Below are positions 1 to 9,081 of a stretch of 64,000 nucleotides of DNA, one piece after another. A program made the position numbers and the translations under genes. Position 1 is the stretch's first letter. Every line of letters starts with the position of its first letter. Origin of the DNA: Citrobacter sp. Cu233 (lineage in GTDB: Bacteria; Pseudomonadota; Gammaproteobacteria; Enterobacterales; Enterobacteriaceae). The notes beneath the pieces were generated by a model that was given only the letters and a program-made list of their open reading frames with translations, was not told where the DNA came from and ran no database searches. The DNA lies in contig NZ_JAOWIF010000034.1 of NCBI RefSeq assembly GCF_030332225.1, positions 21,250 through 85,249 of the forward strand, given 5' to 3'.

Positions 1-366
1 GGTGGACGTATTACCTGGCTGTATGCCGCACACAATCCACAGCTAAAAGCGGCGGTGGCGTGGTATGGCAAACTGGTCGGCGACAAAACGTTAAACTCCC
101 CCAAACATCCCGTCGATATCGCCACCGATCTGAACGCCCCCGTTTTGGGGCTCTATGGCGCTCAGGACACCAGTATTTCGCAGGACAGCGTGGAAACCAT
201 GCGTCAGGCATTACGCGCCGCAAATGCCAAAGCGGAAATTGTGGTGTATCCCGACGCGGGCCATGCCTTTAACGCCGATTATCGTCCAAGCTACCACGAG
301 GAGTCGGCCAAAGACGCCTGGCAGAGAATGCTGGAGTGGTTCGCGCAATACGGTGAGAATAGATAA
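1..366 (+). CDS. dlhH: Dienelactone hydrolase family protein, C-terminal part (5' end outside window)
   Basis: An open frame runs in from the window edge and ends at TAA 364-366, giving about 121 C-terminal residues. They look like the second half of an alpha/beta-hydrolase of the dienelactone hydrolase family (about 270 residues in E. coli DlhH/YsgA). Gly-Gly-Arg-Ile-Thr just inside the edge follows where the nucleophile elbow should be; the acid (Asp in GAQDTS) and the His (GHAFNADYR) of the triad are present. The nucleophile itself lies outside the window. The neighbour metE is convergent, as in E. coli. The substrate in the cell is not established. The family call is firm; the gene symbol rests on synteny. 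Confidence 0.85.
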   Translation, partial: GGRITWLYAAHNPQLKAAVAWYGKLVGDKTLNSPKHPVDIATDLNAPVLGLYGAQDTSISQDSVETMRQALRAANAKAEIVVYPDAGHAFNADYRPSYHEESAKDAWQRMLEWFAQYGENR

Positions 367-370
367 TCGA

Positions 371-438
371 GTAGGTCGGGTAAGGCAAAGCCGCCACCCG
401 ACCTATTGCCCGGAGTCACTTCGCTTACCGGGCCTACG
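371..438. repeat. REP/BIME pair between dlhH and metE
   Basis: Two adjacent imperfect hairpins (371-404 and 406-438) have the REP/PU pattern: a GTAGG or GCCTAC end, a GGTCGGGT/ACCCGACC stem and a CCCGG/CCGGG stem. They lie between two convergent genes, the usual place for transcript-end REP units. They probably stabilise or delimit the 3' ends of both messages. Confidence 0.75.
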
Positions 439-443
439 TTTCG

Positions 444-2705
444 TTACGCCTGACGCAGATTCTGCGCAGCTTTGACCATGTTAGCCAGGGCTGCCCGAGT
501 TTCCGGCCAGCCGCGGGTTTTCAGGCCGCAGTCCGGGTTCACCCACAGACGCTCAGCCGGGATACGCTGTTCGGCTTTCTTCAGCAGGGCTTCAATCCAC
601 TCCACGCTCGGGACGTTAGGCGAGTGAATGTCATAGACGCCCGGCCCGATTTCGTTCGGGTAGTCGAACTCTTCAAACGATTCCAGTAACTCCATGTCGG
701 AACGCGAGGTTTCAATGGTGATCACATCCGCGTCCAGCGCGGCAATAGAGTCCATGATGTCGTTGAACTCGCAGTAACACATGTGAGTGTGGATCTGGGT
801 TTCATCCTTCGCCACCGCGGCATTGATACGGAAGGCTTCCACGCCCCACTCCAGATACGCCGCCCAGTCACTGCGACGCAGCGGCAGGCCTTCACGCAGT
901 GCCGGTTCATCAATCTGAATAATACCGATACCCGCCGCTTCCAGATCCGCTACTTCGTCACGCAACGCCAGCGCAATCTGTTTGGCGATCGTTTCACGGG
1001 TCACATCTTCACGCGGGAACGACCAGCAAAGAATGGTCACCGGACCAGTCAGCATGCCTTTAACGGGTTTGTCAGTCAGCGACTGCGCGTATTTAGCCCA
1101 CTCAACGGTAATCGCTTCCGGGCGGCTGACGTCGCCAATAACAACCGGTGGTTTCACACAGCGTGAACCGTAGCTCTGCACCCAGCCATTCTGGGTAAAG
1201 ACGAAGCCATCCAGATGTTCGCCAAAGTATTCCACCATGTCGTTACGTTCAGCTTCACCGTGTACCAGTACGTCGAGGCCCAGACGTTCCTGCTCGGCAA
1301 TCGCCTGTTTAATGTGCTCTGCAATGCCAGTGCGATAGTTATTCGCATCCAGATTGCCCTTTTTAAAGTCCAGACGCAGGCCGCGAATCTCCGTGGTTTG
1401 CGGGAATGAGCCGATAGTGGTGGTCGGCCATGCCGGCAGATTAAAGCGGGCACGTTGCGCCTCGGCGCGAACCGGGTAAGGGTTGGCGCGCTGGCTGTCC
1501 CTGGCGGTGATCGCAGCCAGACGTTTTTCCACCGCGGCATTATGTACACGAGTGGAGTGGCGACGCGCCTGAATCGGTGCGCTCCATTCAACCAGCGCCG
1601 CGGTATCGCCGCTGTTCAGCGCATCACGCAGTAGCGCCAGCTCGCCGCATTTTTGCAGGGCGAAGGCAAACCAACTCTTCACTTCGGCATCCAGGCGGGT
1701 TTCAACGCTCAGGTCAATCGGGCTATGCAGCAGAGAGCAGGAAGAGGCCACCCATAGCGCACGTTTGCCGACAATGTCCTTAATTTGTGCATGTTTTTCT
1801 GTCAAATCAGCACGCCAGACGTTACGACCGTTCACCAGACCGGCTGACAGCAGCCAGTTGGCAGGCAGGCGCTTGTGTAACTCGGCGACGTTATCTTTAC
1901 CGTGCACGAAGTCAACGTGCAGACCCTGCACCGGCAGCGTGGTGATGGTATCCAGGTTTGGCGTGACGCCTTCGAAATAGGTGGTCAGCAGCAGCTTCAC
2001 CTGACCGGTTAGAGCGTCATACGCCGGTTTAAAGGCGTTCAGCCATTCCTGGGGTAGCTCCAGCACCAGCGAAGGTTCATCAATCTGAACCCACTCAATG
2101 CCACGCTTAGCCAACTCTGCCAGCACCTGCTGGTAAACCGGCAGAATGTCGTTCAGCAGGCTCAGGCGGTCAAATTGTTCGCCCTTCACTTTGCCCAGCC
2201 ACAGGTAAGTTACCGGGCCCAGCAGGACGGGTTTTACGTTGTGGCCGAGTGCCAGCGCTTCGTCAACTTCATCCAGCAACTGAGTCCAGGTCAGCTTGAA
2301 CTGCTGGCCTTTGGTGAATTCAGGCACCATATAGTGATAGTTAGTGTTAAACCATTTGGTCATTTCTGCCGCAGCAGCAGGTTCACCGGTCGGTGCACGC
2401 CCACGACCAATGCGGAATAAGGTGTCGATATCGACGGAGCCATCTTTGTTCTGATGACGGGCCGGGACGTTACCCAGCAGCAGGCTGGTCGTCAGCACGT
2501 GATCGTACCAGGCGAAATCGCCCACCGGCAGCAGGTCAACGCCAGCCTGTTTTTGCTGATCCCAGTGACGGGCGCGCAGTTCGCGACCCGTTGCCAGCAA
2601 TTCTTCACGAGAGGCGTTACCTGCCCAGTAGTTTTCTTGCGCTTTCTTCAGCTCGCGACGCAGGCCAACGCGAGGGAAACCGAGGGTGTGATTCAGTATT
2701 GTCAT
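444..2705 (-). CDS. metE: Cobalamin-independent methionine synthase
   Basis: 5-methyltetrahydropteroyltriglutamate-homocysteine methyltransferase, which makes methionine in the cytosol without vitamin B12. The 753 residues equal the E. coli length. The zinc ligands are visible: His and Cys in the HTHMCYC motif (about 641 and 643) and Cys726 in NPDCG. The N-terminal half is the family's degenerate duplicated barrel. The start is the ATG at 2703-2705, preceded by an AGAGGAAG ribosome site. It is divergent from metR, and the 235-base spacer carries MetJ boxes and a MetR palindrome, so repression by MetJ-SAM and activation by MetR-homocysteine are expected as in E. coli and Salmonella. Confidence 0.98.
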   Translation of the reverse strand: MTILNHTLGFPRVGLRRELKKAQENYWAGNASREELLATGRELRARHWDQQKQAGVDLLPVGDFAWYDHVLTTSLLLGNVPARHQNKDGSVDIDTLFRIGRGRAPTGEPAAAAEMTKWFNTNYHYMVPEFTKGQQFKLTWTQLLDEVDEALALGHNVKPVLLGPVTYLWLGKVKGEQFDRLSLLNDILPVYQQVLAELAKRGIEWVQIDEPSLVLELPQEWLNAFKPAYDALTGQVKLLLTTYFEGVTPNLDTITTLPVQGLHVDFVHGKDNVAELHKRLPANWLLSAGLVNGRNVWRADLTEKHAQIKDIVGKRALWVASSCSLLHSPIDLSVETRLDAEVKSWFAFALQKCGELALLRDALNSGDTAALVEWSAPIQARRHSTRVHNAAVEKRLAAITARDSQRANPYPVRAEAQRARFNLPAWPTTTIGSFPQTTEIRGLRLDFKKGNLDANNYRTGIAEHIKQAIAEQERLGLDVLVHGEAERNDMVEYFGEHLDGFVFTQNGWVQSYGSRCVKPPVVIGDVSRPEAITVEWAKYAQSLTDKPVKGMLTGPVTILCWSFPREDVTRETIAKQIALALRDEVADLEAAGIGIIQIDEPALREGLPLRRSDWAAYLEWGVEAFRINAAVAKDETQIHTHMCYCEFNDIMDSIAALDADVITIETSRSDMELLESFEEFDYPNEIGPGVYDIHSPNVPSVEWIEALLKKAEQRIPAERLWVNPDCGLKTRGWPETRAALANMVKAAQNLRQA

Positions 2706-2739
2706 TTTTCTTCCTCTAATTATATGTAAATCCTGTGGA

Positions 2740-2850
2740 TTTTGAATTTAGGGAAGGCGGCAAATTTATTCATCCCTGGGAGCTTACTGAAGTAAGTGAC
2801 CGGGGTGGAGAAACGCAGCCAACGCACCATAAATTTAAAAGACGAAGGAT
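2740..2850 (+). repeat. ERIC element in the metE-metR spacer (diverged copy)
   Basis: The stretch has the ERIC/IRU signature: GGAAGGCGGCAA, then GAGCTTACTGAAGTAAGTGAC, a GGGGTGGAG block, CAGCCAACGCA and a terminal AAAAGACGA. The central AGCTTAC...GTAAGTGAC inverted repeat is clear. It occupies the metE-proximal half of the spacer, so it would be transcribed as part of the metE leader. Exact edges are uncertain by about 15 bases. Confidence 0.7.
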
Positions 2851-2853
2851 TTT

Positions 2854-2877
2854 AGCCGTCCAGATGTTTACACATCC
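2854..2877. promoter_or_regulatory. MetJ operator: three tandem met boxes
   Basis: Three contiguous 8-mers, AGCCGTCC, AGATGTTT and ACACATCC, resemble the AGACGTCT met box. MetJ dimers bind tandem boxes cooperatively with S-adenosylmethionine. The boxes lie just downstream of the probable metE start site (minus strand) and upstream of metR, so one operator can repress both genes. Confidence 0.7.
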
Positions 2878-2906
2878 ATAATTGACAGGTACTGTATAAT
2901 CCTCAA
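2878..2906 (-). promoter_or_regulatory. Probable metE promoter
   Basis: On the minus strand TTGAGG (2906-2901) and AATTAT (2883-2878) are separated by 17 bases. Each matches four of six consensus positions, a weak promoter as expected for one needing MetR. The predicted start near 2871 lies inside the met boxes. A TATAAT at 2895-2900 on the plus strand is the likely metR -10 but has no good -35. Confidence 0.45.
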
Positions 2907-2928
2907 GCGCAATTTATTCATGCCGAAG

Positions 2929-2941
2929 TGAAGGACTTTCA
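2929..2941. promoter_or_regulatory. MetR recognition palindrome
   Basis: TGAA-N5-TTCA is a perfect match to the MetR consensus. It overlaps the first base of the metR start codon and is centred about 64 bases upstream of the predicted metE start, a typical position for a LysR-type activator. Binding here could also limit metR expression itself. Confidence 0.65.
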
Positions 2942-3894
2942 TGATCGAGATTAAGCATCTGAAAACGCTACAGGCGTTGCGGAACAGTGGTTCGCTGGCA
3001 GGCGCAGCAGCGACGTTGCATCAGACCCAATCCGCCCTGTCTCACCAGTTCAGCGATCTGGAACAACGCCTCGGCTTTCGTCTATTTGTACGTAAAAGCC
3101 AACCGCTGCGCTTTACGCCACAGGGTGAAATTCTGCTCCAGCTGGCAAACCAGGTCTTGCCGCAAATCGGTCGCGCGCTGCAGGCATGCAATGAACCGCA
3201 GCAAACCCGACTGCGTATCGCGATTGAATGCCACAGCTGTATTCAGTGGCTGACGCCCGCGCTGGAAAATTTCCGTGCTAACTGGCCACAGGTGGAGATG
3301 GATTTTAAATCCGGTGTGACCTTCGATCCGCAACCGGCGCTACAGCAGGATGAGCTGGATCTGGTGATGACATCCGACATTCTGCCGCGCAGCGGCCTGC
3401 ACTATTCACCGATGTTCGATTTTGAAGTTCGTCTGGTACTGGCACCCGATCACCCACTGGCCAGCAAAACACAGGTCACGCCGGAAGATTTGGCCAGCGA
3501 GACGCTGCTGATATATCCGGTACAACGCAGCCGCCTGGATATCTGGCGGAATTTCCTGCAGCCCGCGGGCGTCAGCCCGTCGCTGAAGAGCGTGGATAAC
3601 ACCCTGCTGTTGATCCAGATGGTAGCCGCCAGGATGGGTATTGCGGCCCTGCCGCACTGGGTAGTAGAGAGTTTTGAACGCCAGGGTCTGGTGGTAACCA
3701 AAACCCTGGGCGATGGGCTGTGGAGCCGACTGTACGCCGCCGTGCGCGATGGCGAGCAGCGCCAGCCGGTCACGGAAGCATTTATTCGCTCAGCGCGGAA
3801 TCACGCCTGCGATCACCTGCCGTTTGTGCGGAGTGCGGAACGACCCACTTACGATGTACCCACAGTGAAGCCACTATCACAGCCGCACCAATGA
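2941..3894 (+). CDS. metR: LysR-type regulator of methionine genes
   Basis: MetR, 317 residues, the homocysteine-responsive activator of metE and metH. The N-terminal winged helix-turn-helix is at about residues 4-62 (helix pair around [20 protein letters not shown]). The C-terminal part is the effector-binding domain. The start ATG at 2941 follows GAAGGAC. The last 113 bases overlap the 3' end of the convergent yigM, so the two genes share coding DNA in opposite directions, as is usual at this locus. Confidence 0.97.
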   Translation: MIEIKHLKTLQALRNSGSLAGAAATLHQTQSALSHQFSDLEQRLGFRLFVRKSQPLRFTPQGEILLQLANQVLPQIGRALQACNEPQQTRLRIAIECHSCIQWLTPALENFRANWPQVEMDFKSGVTFDPQPALQQDELDLVMTSDILPRSGLHYSPMFDFEVRLVLAPDHPLASKTQVTPEDLASETLLIYPVQRSRLDIWRNFLQPAGVSPSLKSVDNTLLLIQMVAARMGIAALPHWVVESFERQGLVVTKTLGDGLWSRLYAAVRDGEQRQPVTEAFIRSARNHACDHLPFVRSAERPTYDVPTVKPLSQPHQ

Positions 3895-4681
3895 TAAAGC
3901 TTGGCCAGTGCGGCTGTTGGTGCCAGATAGCCAGGTTGACCAGCAGCCCCGCCGGTACATGCATATTGTTCATAATACCCAACGTACCGGCATCCACCTG
4001 CGTCGCGCCATAGTTCCACATAAAGTAACCAATGCCAGAAGCCGCCACGCCAAGGAACACCAGAATTCCCCACTGCAGCGTGGTTTCAGGCATTTTTTGC
4101 GCATTCCCTAATATAGACCAGGCAACAACTGCCACCAGCAACGCCCCCATATAAAACCAGGCAAAGGCGTTGTGCTGTGGCATCGGGCGGGTTTCCATCA
4201 GGCGCTTATAGCCCACCATGCCGATGGCAAAACTAATGTTGGAAAGCTGTACCAGCAGCAGGCCGGTCCAGAAGTGGCTGGTCACCTGATCGTAACGGAT
4301 AATCCCGGCGCCAATTACCGCCAGTAGTGCGCTGAACGCATAGCTCCAGCGTAAACGGCGCCCGCTCATCAGGTCATAAATTAGCGTAATGTACAACGGT
4401 GTCAGAACGGTAAAGAGCAGCAGCTCTGAAACCGTCAGATACAGATAGGCATGAAAACTCAGCATATACATGATGCCAAGCTGCATGGCGCCCACCAGCA
4501 TATACAGCGCGATTGTTTTTACGCTGTGCCCACGGGTACGCAAAAACGGTAAAAACACCAGAGCCGCCAGCCCAACACGCACCAGCACTGCAAAATAGCT
4601 ATCGACATGACCGGCAAGGTACTCGCCAAACAGGCTAAAAGAAAAGGCCCACAAAATAGTGGTAATGATGAGTAGCGCCAC
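3782..4681 (-). CDS. yigM: EamA-family biotin transporter
   Basis: An inner-membrane protein of 299 residues with about ten hydrophobic segments and the duplicated EamA (DMT) architecture. E. coli YigM, which this matches along its length, is the biotin uptake carrier. The start at 4681 gives [13 protein letters not shown], a membrane helix from the first residues. The C-terminus overlaps metR. It follows yigL on the same strand after a 75-base spacer holding a perfect 10-base inverted repeat. Regulation by BirA is plausible for a biotin carrier, but no clean BirA box is visible. Confidence 0.9.
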   Translation of the reverse strand: MALLIITTILWAFSFSLFGEYLAGHVDSYFAVLVRVGLAALVFLPFLRTRGHSVKTIALYMLVGAMQLGIMYMLSFHAYLYLTVSELLLFTVLTPLYITLIYDLMSGRRLRWSYAFSALLAVIGAGIIRYDQVTSHFWTGLLLVQLSNISFAIGMVGYKRLMETRPMPQHNAFAWFYMGALLVAVVAWSILGNAQKMPETTLQWGILVFLGVAASGIGYFMWNYGATQVDAGTLGIMNNMHVPAGLLVNLAIWHQQPHWPSFIIGAAVIVASLWVHRKWVVPHSAQTAGDRRRDSALSE

Positions 4682-4725
4682 AATGGATGTCTCTGAACAA
4701 AAGGTACACCCATTGTAGCGAAGAG

Positions 4726-4750
4726 TTTAGTTGACAACTGGTCAACTAAA
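4726..4750. promoter_or_regulatory. Perfect 10-base inverted repeat between yigL and yigM
   Basis: TTTAGTTGAC and its exact complement GTCAACTAAA are separated by five bases. There is no T-run after it on the minus strand, so it is not an obvious terminator. It sits about 45 bases before the yigM start and could be an operator or an mRNA hairpin. Its binder is unknown. Confidence 0.5.
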
Positions 4751-4756
4751 GAACAG

Positions 4757-5557
4757 TTACGTTAAAAAGAGATCGCGCAGATAATGCGGCACGGCATCGT
4801 CGGCATTGAGGCCAATCACGTCCAGTTCCGGATGCAGGTCCTTCAGGCGTTGATGCGCGTTGCCCATGATACAGCCTTTGCCTGCCATCGAGAGCATTTC
4901 CGCGTCGTTCATCCCGTCACCGAAGGCGATACAGTCCTTCAGGCTATAGCCCATCGCTTTTGCCACCGCCTCCAGCGCATGGCCTTTCGACACGCCACCT
5001 GCCATGACTTCCAGGCACGTCAGTGTGGAGAAACTGACGTTCACACGATCGCCCCAGCGGGCGTTAATCGCCTGTTCCAGCGGTAGCAACCTTTCGTGAG
5101 AATCGGTAGTGAAAAACACTTTGCTAACGCCTTCAGGCTCCAGCAGCGCAGGTTCAAACAGTGAATAATTGAATACCGCCTCTTTAAAGAAACGCATTTC
5201 TTCCGGGCGGTGGCGGTTCATGAACCACTCATCATCGCGGTAAACGTTCGTCACGATATCCGGGTTGGCGTTCACAACACCAAACAGATCGCTGGCAATG
5301 TCGCGATCCAGGTTGTGGGAAAACACGAGATTTCCGTCAGGATCGTGCACGCGGGCACCGTTGGATGTGATCATGTAGGTTTTAATGCCGAGGTTATCGC
5401 GAATTTGCCCCACATCAACATGATGACGACCAGTGGCAAACACGAAGTGAACACCGCGAGCCGTCAGAAGTTTCAGCGTCTCTTTGGCATAAGGGGACAA
5501 AGTATGGTCGGGAGAAAGCAGCGTACCGTCTAAATCAGACGCAACAACCTGATACAT
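4757..5557 (-). CDS. yigL: HAD phosphatase (pyridoxal phosphate / sugar phosphate)
   Basis: A cytosolic Cof-type HAD phosphatase of 266 residues. The catalytic DxD is Asp8/Asp10 in ASDLDGTL; the Mg-binding GDGMND starts at about residue 213. E. coli YigL hydrolyses pyridoxal phosphate and several sugar phosphates, and helps relieve sugar-phosphate stress. There the sRNA SgrS stabilises yigL in a processed pldB-yigL transcript; the 15-base spacing to pldB here keeps that arrangement. Whether the SgrS pairing site is conserved was not tested. Confidence 0.95.
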   Translation of the reverse strand: MYQVVASDLDGTLLSPDHTLSPYAKETLKLLTARGVHFVFATGRHHVDVGQIRDNLGIKTYMITSNGARVHDPDGNLVFSHNLDRDIASDLFGVVNANPDIVTNVYRDDEWFMNRHRPEEMRFFKEAVFNYSLFEPALLEPEGVSKVFFTTDSHERLLPLEQAINARWGDRVNVSFSTLTCLEVMAGGVSKGHALEAVAKAMGYSLKDCIAFGDGMNDAEMLSMAGKGCIMGNAHQRLKDLHPELDVIGLNADDAVPHYLRDLFLT

Positions 5558-5572
5558 AAGAAAATTAAACCT

Positions 5573-6589
5573 CTAGGAAAAGCGAGTTCCGCTGGATGAG
5601 TTATGCCTGTTGAAAAAATCAACAATGGCGTTAAGCGCGACTGAGCGCATTGCGTCCTTTTCGAAAAGGATCTCATGGTACGCGCCTTTTATGACAAGCG
5701 GCTGACCTCCTTCTACCGGATGGCCTGCTGCAGCGCGGAGTTCACAAAAACGATCGTGCATGCGGTTATCCACCACACGTTCTTCTTCGGCCTGAATAAG
5801 CAGCGCTGGCGTTGCGTCATCACCCGCTCCAGCCAGAACCTGTTCGCCCGCCTGAATACCTTCACGCACCCAGTGATAGGTAGGGCCACCCACACGTAAT
5901 CGCGGATCATCGGCGTAGAAGCGTAGGTTACGCCGATAGCGCTGTCGACTATGGGTTAGCGCATTCATACCGAATGGCAACGCCCGCCAGCGGCCGGTCC
6001 CCATCGCATAGCCTTCACGGATGCGCGGATGCCCTTCGGCCCAGTCAAGAATGTGGCGCACCATCCAGTCGGGAAAACGCATCACGATACCAAACATTGG
6101 CGCACAAAGCGCAATGGCATCACATTGATTTGGATGGCGCTGCAGGAACAGCGTGGCAATCGCGCCGCCCATGGAATGGGCCAGTATATAGCGTTTTCGC
6201 CACGGGCCAGGTTGTACTTCCTGCTGCCAGAAGGCGGCTAAATCATCGACGTAGTCATTAAAGTTATCGACATGACCACGATGTGGGTCCGATAACATCC
6301 GCCCGGAACGCCCCTGACCACGGTGATCGATAATGAGTACGTCAAAACCTGAATGAAACAGGTCATACGCCAGCTCAGCGTATTTCACATAGCTTTCAAT
6401 GCGCCCTGGACAGACAACGATGACACGATCGTTTTTTTCGGCACGAAAGCGAACAAAATGTACGGGAACATCATCTACACCCGTAAACTCCGCTTCCTCC
6501 CGCTGGTGCCAGAAATCTGTCAGTGGACCCATGGAAAAAGCGGCAAACGCGTTTTCTCTTGTTTCCCAGTCTTTTTGCTGCTGAAACAT
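5573..6589 (-). CDS. pldB: Lysophospholipase L2
   Basis: PldB hydrolyses 2-acyl lysophospholipids at the inner membrane. From the start at 6589 (MFQQQKDWETREN) the product is 338 residues, close to the 340 of E. coli; the frame is open to another ATG at 6685, but that upstream part is not family-like. The alpha/beta-hydrolase nucleophile is Ser139 in AHSMGG, with DHRGQGRSG before it. It is the first gene of a probable pldB-yigL-yigM transcript and is divergent from rhtB. Confidence 0.95.
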   Translation of the reverse strand: MFQQQKDWETRENAFAAFSMGPLTDFWHQREEAEFTGVDDVPVHFVRFRAEKNDRVIVVCPGRIESYVKYAELAYDLFHSGFDVLIIDHRGQGRSGRMLSDPHRGHVDNFNDYVDDLAAFWQQEVQPGPWRKRYILAHSMGGAIATLFLQRHPNQCDAIALCAPMFGIVMRFPDWMVRHILDWAEGHPRIREGYAMGTGRWRALPFGMNALTHSRQRYRRNLRFYADDPRLRVGGPTYHWVREGIQAGEQVLAGAGDDATPALLIQAEEERVVDNRMHDRFCELRAAAGHPVEGGQPLVIKGAYHEILFEKDAMRSVALNAIVDFFNRHNSSSGTRFS

Positions 6590-6699
6590 CGGGTATCCAG
6601 CCTCGCTGACCAAGTAAAATCGTTTTTTTCGCCGAGCCTGATACAACGCAACGGCAGTAGCGTATTGTGGCATAAAAATAGACAATCCGGGAGTTTCTC

Positions 6700-7320
6700 A
6701 TGACCTTTGAATGGTGGTTCGCCTACCTGCTGACCTCTATTATTTTGAGCCTGTCTCCGGGCTCTGGCGCAATCAACACCATGACAACCGCCATCAGTCA
6801 CGGCTATCGTGGCGCCTGCGCCTCTATTGCCGGTTTGCAGACCGGGCTTGGCATTCATATCGTACTGGTTGGTGTTGGGCTGGGGACATTGTTCTCACGT
6901 TCAGTCATCGCGTTTGAAGTGCTGAAGTGGGCGGGAGCTGCCTATTTGATTTGGTTGGGTATTCAGCAATGGCGGGCAGCGGGCGCTATCGATCTGAACA
7001 CCATGGCGAACACGCAAACACGCAGCCGCCTGTTCAAAAGGGCGGTTTTCGTTAACCTGACCAATCCGAAAAGTATTGTGTTTCTTGCTGCGCTGTTCCC
7101 ACAGTTCATCATGCCGCAAGAACCTCAGGTCATGCAGTATGTGGTGCTTGGTATCACCACCATTGTTGTCGATATCATTGTGATGATCGGTTACGCGACG
7201 CTGGCCACCCGTATTGCGAGCTGGATTAAGGGGCCAAAGCAAATGAAGGCGCTGAACAAAGTGTTTGGTTCACTGTTTATGCTGATAGGCGCCCTGCTGG
7301 CCTCGGCACGGCATGCCTAG
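6700..7320 (+). CDS. rhtB: Homoserine/homoserine lactone exporter
   Basis: A LysE/RhtB-family inner-membrane exporter of 206 residues with five to six hydrophobic segments; the family motif SLSPGSGAI is at about residues 17-25. It exports homoserine and homoserine lactone in E. coli. The start ATG at 6700 is preceded by GGGAG. The paralogue rhtC lies 1.1 kb downstream in convergent orientation; the Rpn-family gene has been placed between them. Confidence 0.96.
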   Translation: MTFEWWFAYLLTSIILSLSPGSGAINTMTTAISHGYRGACASIAGLQTGLGIHIVLVGVGLGTLFSRSVIAFEVLKWAGAAYLIWLGIQQWRAAGAIDLNTMANTQTRSRLFKRAVFVNLTNPKSIVFLAALFPQFIMPQEPQVMQYVVLGITTIVVDIIVMIGYATLATRIASWIKGPKQMKALNKVFGSLFMLIGALLASARHA

Positions 7321-7483
7321 AAAACTGGAATAGCGCTCGCAATGAAATGTGAACGGTCTGAACATCACTGTATGCCTTTTCGAGACTCGCCGTAAAGGGA
7401 GAAACGTCTTTTATTCTGTGCTGTTAGGTGTTGAATGCTAGTGCCAGAATGCCGCCACATTCACCACTCACGGATGATGAACG

Positions 7484-8358
7484 ATGGCGGAAGCAACCAC
7501 ACCTCATGACGCCGTATTTAAGACTTTCCTGTCCCGCATGGAAACCGCGCGGGACTTCATTGAACTCCATCTTCCTCCCTCGTTAATCAAAATTTGCAAA
7601 CTAGAAACGCTACACCTGGAATCAGGCAGCTTTGTCGAGGACGATCTACGCCCCTATTTCAGCGATATTCTCTATTCACTGGAAACCACCAGCGGGCAGG
7701 GTTATGTACACATGTGCTCATTGAGCATCAAAGCTCACCGGACAAGCATATGTCGTTTCGACTGATGCGCTCCATGCAACGTCACCTGGAGGTGGGAAAC
7801 GACACTCTACCACTGGTTATTCCTGTTCTCTTTTACCATGGGAAACAAAGTCCCTGGCAAGGTTCAATGAACTGGCTGGATCACTTTGAGGATTCGGGGA
7901 CCGCCCTTCAGCTTTACAGTACGCCGTTTCCGTTGGTGGATGTGACGGTCATCCCCGACGATGAGATCATGCAACATCGCAGCATGGCGGCACTAACATT
8001 AGTACAAAAGCATATTCGCCAACGCGACATGGCGCAGTTGCTGGATAAACTTACCCACCTGTTTATGCTGGAGAAGATGAGCGGACAACAATTAACCATG
8101 CTGGTAAACTACATGGTGCAAGCAGGGAATACACAAGATGTTCAGACATTACTGTATAAGCTGGCACAGCGTGTGCCGCAGCATGGAGACAAATTGATGA
8201 CAATGGCGGATCAACTAAAGCAGATAGGTCGCGAAGAGGGCAAACGTATTGCCATACTGGACATAGCAAAGGCAATGCTCAAGCGTGGGCTGGATACCGA
8301 AGCAATTATGGAAATGACTGGCCTGTCGAAAGACGAATTACAAAAGCTTGCTCAATAA
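7484..8358 (+). pseudogene. Rpn-family recombination-promoting nuclease/putative transposase, frameshifted
   Basis: Two overlapping frames together encode a near full-length (about 290 residue) protein of the Rpn/YhgA family, PD-(D/E)XK nucleases that promote RecA-independent recombination in E. coli. The first frame runs from ATG 7484 to a stop at 7765. The family sequence continues in another frame from about 7714 (VLIEHQSSPDKHMSFR) to 8358. Two extra bases, AT at 7712-7713, separate Tyr-Val-His from Val-Leu-Ile-Glu. The shift falls between the probable catalytic Asp (YFSDILYS) and the Glu of IEHQ, so neither fragment has a whole active site. The block after HMSFRLMR also looks four residues short of the usual family pattern. 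Not present between rhtB and rhtC in E. coli K-12. Sequencing error at the two bases cannot be excluded. Confidence 0.85.
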
Positions 8359-8365
8359 ACCGCGT

Positions 8366-8389
8366 TCCGCCTGGGCATCCCCAGGCGGA
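8366..8389. terminator. Hairpin between the Rpn gene and rhtC
   Basis: TCCGCCTGGG and CCCAGGCGGA form a ten-pair stem with a CATC loop, starting eight bases after the Rpn stop codon and ending before the convergent rhtC stop. Neither strand has a T-run after it, so it is a weak or Rho-assisted terminator, or an mRNA end-stabilising stem. Confidence 0.5.
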
Positions 8390-8397
8390 TAACAGAA

Positions 8398-9018
8398 TCA
8401 GCGCGAAATAATCAGGTGAATGCCGAAACCTGCAAACAGTGCGCCAGCAAATCCATCGATCCACTTCGCCAGACGCTGATAACCGCGGCGCATTTTCGGT
8501 AGCGCAAACAGGCTGGCGACTACGGTAAACCACGCCAGCGTTTCCACGATGATTAGGGCAAAGATCCCCCAGCGCGCGCCCGTTCCTACGTTATCGCCAA
8601 CGAACAATGAGAACACGGAGCCAAAGTAGATAATGGCTTTAGGGTTTGCCAGGTTAGTAAGTAGACCTTTTAAAAAGCTGCGCCCGCTCTGTGCCAGTTC
8701 AACCTGTGGTGTTGGAGTCGCAACATTCTGCTTTTTAAACGCACCGCGCAGCATCTGGTAGCCCATCCAACACAGATACAGACCCCCGCCGACCATAATA
8801 ATGGTATGCAGCCAGGCCATTTTTTCGATGATCAGATGCAGGCCGAGCAGCGCCACGCCCGCCCAGACCATGACGCCGCAGGTAATACCCAGCACACCCA
8901 TCATCGCTTCTTTACGCGAACGGCTCACCGCCGTTTGAGAGACAAAGAAAAAATCGGGACCGGGACTCATCAGTGCAACGATATGCACCAACGCAACGGT
9001 GAAAAATAGCGTTAACAT
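8398..9018 (-). CDS. rhtC: Threonine exporter
   Basis: A LysE/RhtB-family exporter of 206 residues, matching E. coli RhtC over its length (MLTLFFTVALVHIVALMSPG). The family motif MSPGPDFFFV is at about residues 17-26, followed by several membrane segments. In E. coli it exports threonine and some homoserine. It lies downstream of recQ on the same strand with a 63-base spacer. Confidence 0.96.
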   Translation of the reverse strand: MLTLFFTVALVHIVALMSPGPDFFFVSQTAVSRSRKEAMMGVLGITCGVMVWAGVALLGLHLIIEKMAWLHTIIMVGGGLYLCWMGYQMLRGAFKKQNVATPTPQVELAQSGRSFLKGLLTNLANPKAIIYFGSVFSLFVGDNVGTGARWGIFALIIVETLAWFTVVASLFALPKMRRGYQRLAKWIDGFAGALFAGFGIHLIISR

Positions 9019-9081
9019 AAAAATGACTCGTGGGGGAATAGTTCAGTGAGTCACCATCCTGGCACTTTTTTGCCCGGCTGA

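Noticed and set aside
2882..2900. TTGACA and TATAAT as one metR promoter
   Set aside because: The hexamers are separated by only seven bases, far too short for a sigma-70 promoter.
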